From: Rhodothermia bacterium
GTDB taxonomy: Bacteria; Bacteroidota; Rhodothermia; Rhodothermales; JABDKH01
DNA: 6,704 nucleotides
Reading direction: 5' to 3'
Assembly (NCBI GenBank): GCA_018679295.1
Contig: JAHHLP010000130.1
Location: forward strand, 1 to 6,704
Shown in pieces: positions 1-6,500 of this stretch. Below the pieces are notes generated by a model. It was not told where the DNA came from, did no database searches, and worked only from the letters and a program-made list of their open reading frames with translations. Both the position numbers and the translations under genes were made by a program. Numbering within the stretch: position 1 is the stretch's first letter; each line of letters begins with the position of its first letter.

Positions 1-207
1 GTCGTGATCCCGCTCAAGCGCGTTTGCAAGAGAGCGCGCCCCTTCCGGAGACGAGTTGGCGTTCTTCGCCAGCGATCCAACCAAGACCGGCAGCGCTGCC
101 GCTACCGCGTCCTTCGTTTTGTTTTGATCAGCTCCGATCGCGCTTCCTAGCCTGGAAACCGTATCCGATCCGAGTTGACTAGTGAGAATGTCCAACAATC
201 CTGACAT
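1..207 (-). CDS. DUF937 domain protein, N-terminal part (3' end outside window)
   Basis: The minus-strand frame opens at the ATG at 207-205 and stays open for 69 codons to the left edge, so the C-terminus is missing. The translation begins MSGLLDILTSQLG. It carries features I associate with the DUF937 family: a GADQ segment near residues 25-28, an AVAAALPVLVGSLAKNA stretch at about 34-50, then SPEGARSL and a DHD near residue 67, where the family usually continues into a Gly/Ser turn. No signal peptide or membrane segment is visible in this part. The start is supported by a GGGGAG ribosome-binding site six bases upstream. The molecular function of DUF937 proteins is not established, and I infer none. 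The gene is divergent from the pseudouridine synthase to its right. Family assignment is from remembered conserved motifs only. Confidence 0.85.
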   Translation of the reverse strand, partial: MSGLLDILTSQLGSDTVSRLGSAIGADQNKTKDAVAAALPVLVGSLAKNANSSPEGARSLANALERDHD

Positions 208-213
208 GATAAA

Positions 214-219
214 CTCCCC
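214..219 (-). promoter_or_regulatory. Ribosome-binding site of the DUF937 gene
   Basis: On the minus strand this reads GGGGAG, six bases before the ATG at 207. It decides the start of the left-edge gene, for which no other start is as well placed. Confidence 0.6.
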
Positions 220-258
220 GAGAGGCTATGGTACGTGTAGTATCTTTGAAGGGTGAGG

Positions 259-272
259 AGCAGAGATCTGCT
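259..272. repeat. Short inverted repeat in the divergent intergenic spacer
   Basis: The arms AGCAGA and TCTGCT are perfect complements separated by two bases (GA). The repeat lies in the 91-bp spacer between the divergent DUF937 and pseudouridine synthase genes, 27 bp before the GTG start of the latter. It could be an operator for a dimeric regulator, but six-base arms are short enough to arise by chance. I found no convincing -35/-10 pair beside it in either direction. Confidence 0.3.
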
Positions 273-298
273 AGCCCGCAAAATATCAGAACAGGCCT

Positions 299-1060
299 GT
301 GAAGCAAAGGTATTCGATCATTCACTCCGATGAATTTCTTGTAGTCGCGGGAAAACCGCCGGGACTCCTGTCAATCCCCGATCGGTACAACGCTGCTCTG
401 CCGTCGATGCAGGAAGTGCTTTCCTGGAAGTACGACCCGCTTTTTGTAGTGCATCGTCTGGATCGGGAAACGAGCGGCGTCATGGTGTTTGCCCGTAGTG
501 CAGACGCGCATCGGAATGTGTCTCTCCAGTTTGAGCACGGGATGATTGAGAAGACCTACCACGCTCTCGTTGTTGGCGCGCCCGACTGGGACACCCTGCA
601 AGTGGATGCGCCCCTGCTTACGGATGCCGACAGGGCGCACCGAACGAAAGTCGATCGCCGCAAAGGAAAGGAGTCGGTAACGAACTTCGATGTTCTGGAA
701 CGCCTTCCGGGATACTCGCTGATTCGCGCGATCCCGAAGACGGGGAGAACGCATCAAATCAGGGTTCATCTGGCTTCGGTCGGTTTCCCGATCGTGGCCG
801 ACCCTCTTTACGGGACCCGTGAAGGGCTTTACCTTTCGGAGCTAAAACGCAGGTACCGTCAGAGCCGTCGGGAGGAGAGACCGCTGATCAGCAGGACAGC
901 ATTGCACGCATACTCGCTCCGACTCGAGCATCCAGGCTCCAACGAACCAGTGGCTTACGAATGCGACCGCTTCAAGGACATGAGGGCAACCATTAACCAG
1001 CTGCGAAAACTGTCACCGAACCCGTCTCCCCACCTTCATCGAACCGGAGGCTCATCATGA
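299..1060 (+). CDS. RluA-family RNA pseudouridine synthase
   Basis: This 253-residue protein should convert specific uridines in rRNA or tRNA to pseudouridine. The family signature HRLDRETSG is at residues 52-60, and D55 is the expected catalytic aspartate. Other family blocks follow in order: EKTYHALV at about 84-91, TGRTHQIRVHLAS at 148-160, DPLYG at 168-172 and LHAYSLRLEHP at 202-212. There is no N-terminal S4 domain, since the protein starts directly with the strand leading to GKPPGLLSIPD, so it is a short, single-domain RluA-type enzyme. The exact RNA target cannot be read from the sequence. The start is GTG at 299. An in-frame TAG at 272-274 leaves no ATG, GTG or TTG between them, although the ribosome-binding site is weak. 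The tail of about 17 residues after residue 237 is basic and looks non-conserved; it also encodes the ribosome-binding site of the next gene. The stop overlaps the downstream MOSC start. Confidence 0.9.
   Translation: MKQRYSIIHSDEFLVVAGKPPGLLSIPDRYNAALPSMQEVLSWKYDPLFVVHRLDRETSGVMVFARSADAHRNVSLQFEHGMIEKTYHALVVGAPDWDTLQVDAPLLTDADRAHRTKVDRRKGKESVTNFDVLERLPGYSLIRAIPKTGRTHQIRVHLASVGFPIVADPLYGTREGLYLSELKRRYRQSRREERPLISRTALHAYSLRLEHPGSNEPVAYECDRFKDMRATINQLRKLSPNPSPHLHRTGGSS
1046..1050 (+). promoter_or_regulatory. Ribosome-binding site of the MOSC gene, inside the upstream gene
   Basis: A perfect GGAGG ends six bases before the ATG at 1057 and lies within the last codons of the pseudouridine synthase. 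Together with the ATGA stop/start overlap it suggests coupled translation of the two genes. Confidence 0.75.
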
Positions 1061-1578
1061 TTCCAGCAATAGACCGGTTTTCCCAGCGGTCGTCGCCTGG
1101 ACGCGTCGAGTGGATCGGGGTTCGGCCGGCTCGACGAGAAGAGCCGACGCCGGTCCCTACGGTGCAGGCGGTAGCGACCAAAGGGCTCGCGGGAGACCAT
1201 TTTGCCGGCAAGCCGGGGAGCGCGCGGCAGGTTACGCTGATCCAGCACGAGCACCTCGTTACGGTTGGTAGCATATTGGGAAAAGAGCCGGTCGATCCGG
1301 GACTCCTGCGACGCAACATCGCTATCTCCGGCATCAACCTCCTGACCCTCCGCGACCGACGATTTCGCATCGGCGCGGCGGTGCTGGAGGGCTCCGGTCC
1401 ATGCCATCCGTGTTCGCGGATGGAGGAGAACCTCGGAGAAGGTGGTCTCAATGCTATGCGTGGTCACGGGGGTATTACCGCACGCATCATCGAGTCAGGA
1501 GAGATTACGCTGGGTGATGCCGTTGTCGATCTAGGTCCAGTCGCGGCGACGACTGATGAGCCCCTCGGACAGGACTGA
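1057..1578 (+). CDS. Stand-alone MOSC-domain protein
   Basis: This 173-residue protein is essentially one MOSC domain, the module also found at the C-terminus of molybdenum-cofactor sulfurases and in YiiM-type proteins. Visible family features are GLAGDHFAGKPGSARQVTLI around residues 43-62, LLRRNI at 83-88, GINL at 92-95, a GPCHPCSRME block containing C116 and C119, and MRGHGGITARI at 134-144. The cysteine in the PC-S-R block is the conserved residue thought to handle sulfur or molybdenum cofactor in this superfamily. No PLP-dependent desulfurase domain, beta-barrel N-domain, ferredoxin domain or signal peptide is present, so it is a cytoplasmic single-domain member. Its substrate is unknown; cofactor handling or detoxification of N-hydroxylated compounds are family-level possibilities only. 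The start is strongly supported by GGAGG at six-base spacing and the four-base overlap with the preceding gene. Confidence 0.88.
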   Translation: MIPAIDRFSQRSSPGRVEWIGVRPARREEPTPVPTVQAVATKGLAGDHFAGKPGSARQVTLIQHEHLVTVGSILGKEPVDPGLLRRNIAISGINLLTLRDRRFRIGAAVLEGSGPCHPCSRMEENLGEGGLNAMRGHGGITARIIESGEITLGDAVVDLGPVAATTDEPLGQD

Positions 1579-1594
1579 CCGAAAGCCCTAGCCT

Positions 1595-2953
1595 CTAGCG
1601 CAACGCGGCTTGTCCAAGGCGCGCGAAGTTAATCGCCTCGCCGAGAATCCGAGCTCCTTCCTGGTCGGCATGGAAGCCGGTCGAATTCTCAGCCTCGACA
1701 AAATCAACGTAGAAGCTCGCCTTGCGCTGATAATCCCTGGCTTTCGCGAGCCCTGTTTCGTCTGCGCCCCGCGCCTCTTGGACCGCATTGATATCGTCGA
1801 TAAGGTCTGTCAATGCATCGAGGGCAATATCACGAAGGCGGGCGTGACGTTCCTGAATTCCCTCTGCGCGCTCAAGAAGGTCGGCGGCGGAAGCCCGGTG
1901 GCACGTCTGGCATGACTGTGACACGTCTAGCAGCGGACTTCTCACGTGGTGGTCACTGATCTTGAGTGCTCCGGCACGCCGGTAAGGCATGTGACAGTCG
2001 GCACAGCTCACACCGGCCTTCGCGTGGGTTCCTCTTGACCACATCTCAAACTCCGGGTGCTGGGCCTTCAACATGGGAGCACCTGTCTCCGCGTGCGTCC
2101 AATCCGCAAAGCCCACTTCGTCGTAGTAAGCAAGGATACTGTCGACCGAGAGCCCTTTACTCCATGGATAGGTCAGCCGCTTTTCGGTGCCCTTGAAGTA
2201 GTACTCTACATGGCACTGCGCGCAAACGAATGTTCGCATTTCCTGATGGGAAGCATCTCGATTGACGTCGTACGCAAGCTCTCCTCCGGCAGCCTTAGCC
2301 TGCGCGATGCCCTCGATAAATCCGGGCCGCGTCACACGGAGCTGCATCGATGTGGGCTCGTGGCAGTCAATACACGTGATCGGATGGGTTACATGTTCGC
2401 GCGCTTCGGCGTACGGGAGCGGATTAAGCTTCTCAAAGCCGGCGATCAGGTCCCCTCCTCCCGCCTTCTTGTAGGGAACGTAGACCGAAGCGTGGCAATG
2501 TAGACATGTGCCAGGCTGCGGCGCGGCCTGCTGCCGGCCAGTGAAGATCTGGTCCTCGAGCATGTACGCATGACCGCGCTCCTCTCGAAAATCCTTGGCG
2601 AAAGCATACCCGGCCCACATCCTTCGAAGCGCCGGCAGGTGATCAAGTTTGCTCTGCGACACGACCTCCCTGGGGTCGTCGGCTGTGGGATCCTGGAGGA
2701 CGGCTTCGCTTCCGCCAAACCGGGTCCGTTCCATATCGACGGTACGGAGGTACCCGTCGTACTGTAGCGGAAAGTTCTTGCCCCACTCAGCAGGGTCCTC
2801 CGTCTCGTCGGTCAGCTCGACCACTCTGAAGAAGGGGTTTCGGGACTCCTGCTTTTTCTCAAAGACATCGACCAACAACATCGTGACTGCGAAGACTAAT
2901 ATCGCGACTCCGGCGACGAGGCCGAGGAGCTTTCCTTTTCCGAGTTCCGCCAT
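1595..2953 (-). CDS. nrfA: Pentaheme ammonia-forming cytochrome c nitrite reductase, CXXCH-type heme 1
   Basis: This 452-residue protein is predicted to reduce nitrite to ammonium with six electrons, on the outer face of the cytoplasmic membrane. It has five heme-binding motifs: CLHCH (150-154), CIDCH (194-198), CAQCH (244-248), CADCH (317-321) and CQTCH (348-352). Catalytic and calcium-site features of NrfA are present: RGHAY with R126, CHVEYY with E250 and Y251, and KAQH with K296, Q298 and H299. The end, NSTGFH through the final helix (423-447), is typical of the family. The oddity is heme 1: the lysine of the classical CXXCK motif is a histidine. A hydrophobic segment at about 9-29 is followed by charged residues with no clear signal-peptidase site, so it may remain as a membrane anchor. 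It lies 17 bp downstream of nrfH and is surely in its operon. No clear ribosome-binding site precedes the ATG, so translation may depend on coupling to nrfH. Confidence 0.95.
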   Translation of the reverse strand: MAELGKGKLLGLVAGVAILVFAVTMLLVDVFEKKQESRNPFFRVVELTDETEDPAEWGKNFPLQYDGYLRTVDMERTRFGGSEAVLQDPTADDPREVVSQSKLDHLPALRRMWAGYAFAKDFREERGHAYMLEDQIFTGRQQAAPQPGTCLHCHASVYVPYKKAGGGDLIAGFEKLNPLPYAEAREHVTHPITCIDCHEPTSMQLRVTRPGFIEGIAQAKAAGGELAYDVNRDASHQEMRTFVCAQCHVEYYFKGTEKRLTYPWSKGLSVDSILAYYDEVGFADWTHAETGAPMLKAQHPEFEMWSRGTHAKAGVSCADCHMPYRRAGALKISDHHVRSPLLDVSQSCQTCHRASAADLLERAEGIQERHARLRDIALDALTDLIDDINAVQEARGADETGLAKARDYQRKASFYVDFVEAENSTGFHADQEGARILGEAINFARLGQAALR

Positions 2954-2970
2954 AATCAGGGTTTACGTGT

Positions 2971-3423
2971 TTAGTGCAAATGACCTACGTCAGCGTGACA
3001 TCTGATGCACGAAAGTTGAACATCGGCCGAAATACGATCTATCGCGTGCACCATCGGCTCGTGGCAGTGTCGACAAGCCTGCTCGGTCACCCGACGATTG
3101 AAGTCGGTGATTCGAATTGGCTCGGGGAATCGCCCTGTGGTGAACGCGAGGGAATGATTGAACCCGTTGATTCCTTTGACCGCCAACTTGGCCGCTGCTG
3201 ACGAGTGCGGCGCGTGACAGTCGTTACAGGCGGCGACCTGCCGGTGCGACGACTTCTGCCACGCCTCAAACTGTTCACGCATCACGTGGCAGTTGGCACA
3301 AGCATCGGCCTCAGCGGAGAGGTACGAGCCTCCGTCGGCATAAATGAACGTGAAGCCTCCGATGCCGAACAAGCCTCCCAGAAGGACCGCAATGATAGCG
3401 AGAGCCGCCCGTGGTTCTTTCAT
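2971..3423 (-). CDS. nrfH: Tetraheme membrane-anchored quinol dehydrogenase of nitrite reductase (NrfH)
   Basis: This 150-residue protein belongs to the NapC/NirT/NrfH cytochrome family and should oxidise quinol and feed electrons to NrfA. A single N-terminal membrane helix (about 6-28) precedes four heme motifs: CANCH (42-46), CNDCH (66-70), CRHCH (117-121) and CIRCH (139-143). M48, two residues after the first heme histidine (CHVM), is the position of the unusual methionine ligand known in NrfH. Other NrfH/NapC-type blocks are GSYLS (32-36), WQKSSH (55-60) and KGINGFNHS (83-91). The ending CIRCHADVGH is also typical, and the length matches NrfH. The ATG at 3423 begins MKEPRAALAI, a normal basic start before the anchor helix, but no good ribosome-binding site is visible. 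The partner nrfA follows after 17 bp. The 82-bp gap to the upstream icmF may hold a promoter, though I could not identify one. Confidence 0.93.
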   Translation of the reverse strand: MKEPRAALAIIAVLLGGLFGIGGFTFIYADGGSYLSAEADACANCHVMREQFEAWQKSSHRQVAACNDCHAPHSSAAAKLAVKGINGFNHSLAFTTGRFPEPIRITDFNRRVTEQACRHCHEPMVHAIDRISADVQLSCIRCHADVGHLH

Positions 3424-3505
3424 GCAGGAGTCCGAAGCGTTCTTTCGTGGAGGGGGAGAATAACGACTACCGAGATTGCAGGATATTCGTTACCGCACCG
3501 ACTCA
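3424..3505 (-). other. Intergenic spacer between icmF and nrfH
   Basis: This is the only gap within the minus-strand block (82 bp). It shows no GC-rich hairpin followed by a T-run, so nothing suggests that icmF transcription ends here. It shows no recognisable FNR/CRP-like palindrome (TTGAT-N4-ATCAA) and no convincing -35/-10 pair. Whether nrfHA has its own promoter here or is read from icmF cannot be decided from the sequence. Confidence 0.4.
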
Positions 3506-6500
3506 TCACATATTGCGACGGTATTCGCCGCCCACTTCGAACAGGGCGTGCGTGATCTGCCCGAGGGAGCAGCACTTGACGGTTTCGAGCAGTTCTTCGA
3601 AGACGTTACCCTGTTCCATCGCCACTTCCTGAAGTCTCCTCAGTGCCTGTTGGCTGCGGGCGGAATGCCGATCCTGAAATACTCTCAGCGACTCCAGTTG
3701 GTGCTGCTTTTCCGCGTCACTGGAGCGCATCAGATCTACCGGAGCATCTGCCGATACATCAGCGTCGTCGTCGGCCACAAAAGTATTTATTCCGATGATC
3801 GGAAGCTCGCCGGAGTGTTTCTTGTGCTCATACAATAGGGACTCCGCCTGTATCCGCCCCCTCTGGTACATGGTTTCCATGGCACCGAGCACGCCACCAC
3901 GATCGTTAATCCTCTCGAACTCCTGCAGCACCGCTTCCTCCACCAGGTCGGTCAGCTCATCGATAATGAACGCGCCCTGCAAAGGATTCTCGTTCTGGGC
4001 GAGGCCGAGCTCGCGGTTGATGATCAGTTGGATCGCCATGGCCCGGCGCACGCTTTCCTCTGTGGGCGTCGTGATAGCCTCATCATAGGCGTTGGTGTGC
4101 AGCGAGTTACAGTTGTCGTAGATGGCCAGAAGCGCCTGGAGCGTCGTCCTGATGTCGTTGAACTGAATTTCTTTTGCGTGGAGACTGCGTCCCGAGGTCT
4201 GGATGTGATACTTGAGCTTCTGGCTACGCTCGTTGGCTCCGTACCGCTCCCTCATCGCCACCGACCAGATCCTCCGCGCGACCCTGCCGATCACGGTGTA
4301 TTCCGGATCGAGGCCATTCGAGAAGAAGAAAGACAGATTCGGTGCGAAGGCGTCGACGTGCATGCCGCGGGCGAGGTAGTACTCTACATACGTGAAGCCG
4401 TTGGCCAACGTGAATGCGAGTTGCGAGATCGGGTTTGCTCCGGCCTCGGCAATGTGGTAACCGGAAATAGAGACGGAGTAGTAGTTGCGGACGCGGTGCT
4501 CGATGAAGGTCTCCTGGATGTCGCCCATGCATCGAAGGGCGAACTCTGTCGAGAAGATGCAGGTGTTCTGGGCCTGATCTTCCTTTAGAATGTCCGCCTG
4601 CACGGTGCCCCTGACCACGTGCATCGTGTCTTCGCGAATCGAATCGTACTCCTCGGGTGACAGTATGCCCCATTCGACCAGTTCGGACCCGGTCGTTCCG
4701 AGAAGGCCAAGACCCGAGCCATCGTGCCCATCCGGCAGTGTGTCTTCAGGTCCGGCGGGTCCGTACGGTGTGTACCGCGGCCGATCAGGCCCCAGGTGGT
4801 CAGCAATGATCTGTTCGGCCGTTTCCCACCTTCCCTTGTCCTTGAGAAAGTACTCGACCTGCTGGTCAATGGCCGTGTTGATAAACATGGCGAGGATCAT
4901 GGGGGCCGGCCCGTTTATCGTCATGGACACCGACGTCGATGGGTTGCACAGGTTGAAGCCCGAATAGAGCTTCTTCATGTCGTCGAGCGAACAGATCGAA
5001 ACGCCGGCATTACCAACCTTTCCATAAATATCCGGCCGTTCATCAGGATCGAATCCGTACAACGTTACCGAATCGAACGCCGTCGAGAGGCGCTTTGCCG
5101 GCATACCCTTCGAGACGAGATGAAAGCGTCGGTTGGTTCTCTCCGGGCTGCCTTCGCCGGCAAACATCCTCGTGGGTTCCTCATCTTTCCGCTTGAAAGG
5201 AAAGACTCCCGCCGTGAACGGAAAATAGCCGGGCAGATTCTCCAGTAGAGCAAACCTCAATCTCTCGCCTGGATCTTCCGTTCGCGGCAAAGCAACCCGG
5301 GGGATGCGTGTACCGGAAAGCGACTCTTCGAACAGATGGGTTTCAATGTCCCGTCCGCGCACGGCGAATGTCATGGCGTCGGCCCGATACCGCTCTGCCA
5401 GGTCGTCCCACTGCTCAAGGATGTTACGGGACCGCGCATCAAGCCGATTCCACCAGTGCTCCACCATCTCTTCGAGCCGAGCCTCGACGGTCTCGCGATC
5501 GTTCGGGTCCCACTCCTGTATCTGAGCCAGTGCGCCCCGGGCTTGACCCCACTTGCGCGCGGTCCGAATCTGCTCCTCGGCATGGCTGCGGTATACTCGG
5601 CAGGCATCCGAGATCTCGCCCAGGTACCGCTGGCGGCGCGGCGGAATAACCGCCATCTTCGAGGCGTCCAGTTCCGGAAGGCCCTCCATCGAGAACACCT
5701 TTGATTTCCGGTCGAATTCGAAGCGACCGTTGAGTTCATCCAGGATGGCTAGGTACAGTCGACTAACGCCCACGTCGTTGAAATGCGATGCCATCGTCGG
5801 ATAGACCGGCATCTCCTCGGGTCTCTGATCCCAGTGACCCCGGTTGCGCTGGACCTGTTTTCGGACATCTCGAAGAGCGTCCTCGCTTCCACGTCGCTCG
5901 AACTTGTTAATCACGACGAAGTCGGCAACGTCCAGCATGCCGATCTTCTCCAACTGAGTGGGGGCCCCGAACTCCTGGGTCATCACGTATAGAGACAGGT
6001 CGGTCAGCTCGGCAACCTCTGTATCGGACTGACCGATTCCGGCCGTTTCTATGATCACGAGATCGAAGCCCGCAAGGCGGCATAGGTCGATTGACTTCTT
6101 GAGAGCCGCCGATGTTGCCCTATTGGCCTGCCGCGTCGCAAACGAGCGCATGTATACGCGATCGCCGGCCGTACCATAGATCGCGTTCATGCGAATCCGA
6201 TCTCCAAGCAAGGCTCCTCCCGTCCGGGCACGGGTCGGATCTACGGACAGAACTGCGATCTCAATGTCTCCAAAATCATACAGAAAGCGGCGAATGATCT
6301 CGTCGGTAAGCGTCGATTTTCCGGCACCGCCCGTCCCGGTAATTCCGATAGCCGGTATGCGACGGCCTTCCGCGGCAGCGCCCTCGGTGGCAGTTAGCGG
6401 TACAACGGATCCGTCACCGCCGGCATCACGAGATGCAACTCCGAGATCCGAGCCGGCCACTACCGCCTTCTTCGCCGCGGATTCAGGCAGCTCGATTCCA

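Noticed and set aside
371..1467. Minus-strand open frames opposite the pseudouridine synthase and MOSC genes (371-769, 993-1451, 1036-1467)
   Set aside because: They overlap two genes with clear family signatures and have Arg-rich, featureless translations.
1579..1610. Possible bidirectional terminator between the MOSC gene and nrfA
   Set aside because: Only a four-base CTAG/CTAG stem is found, with no T-run on either side.
1610..2503. Plus-strand open frames opposite nrfA (1610-1915, 2057-2503 and others)
   Set aside because: They lie wholly antisense to a gene with complete heme and catalytic motifs, show no family features, and are expected in GC-rich sequence.
1595..2953. Octaheme nitrite/tetrathionate/hydroxylamine-type cytochrome
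   Set aside because: Only five CXXCH motifs are present, and the length and the CHVEYY and KAQH blocks match NrfA.
3461..3492. Inverted repeat TAACGA...TCGTTA with a 20-base spacer upstream of nrfH, considered as a regulator site
   Set aside because: Six-base arms with so wide a spacer are expected by chance in a gap of this size, and it matches no regulator site I recognise.
3476..3838. Plus-strand frame starting at TTG 3476 shortly after a GGAGGGGGAG sequence
   Set aside because: The purine-rich run looks like a ribosome-binding site, but the frame is almost entirely antisense to the conserved C-terminus of icmF and its protein resembles nothing I know.
4028..5248. Long plus-strand open frames opposite icmF (4028-4588, 4724-5248)
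   Set aside because: They mirror the codon structure of the well-conserved mutase on the other strand; translations are Arg/Ser-rich or otherwise non-protein-like, with no recognisable domain.
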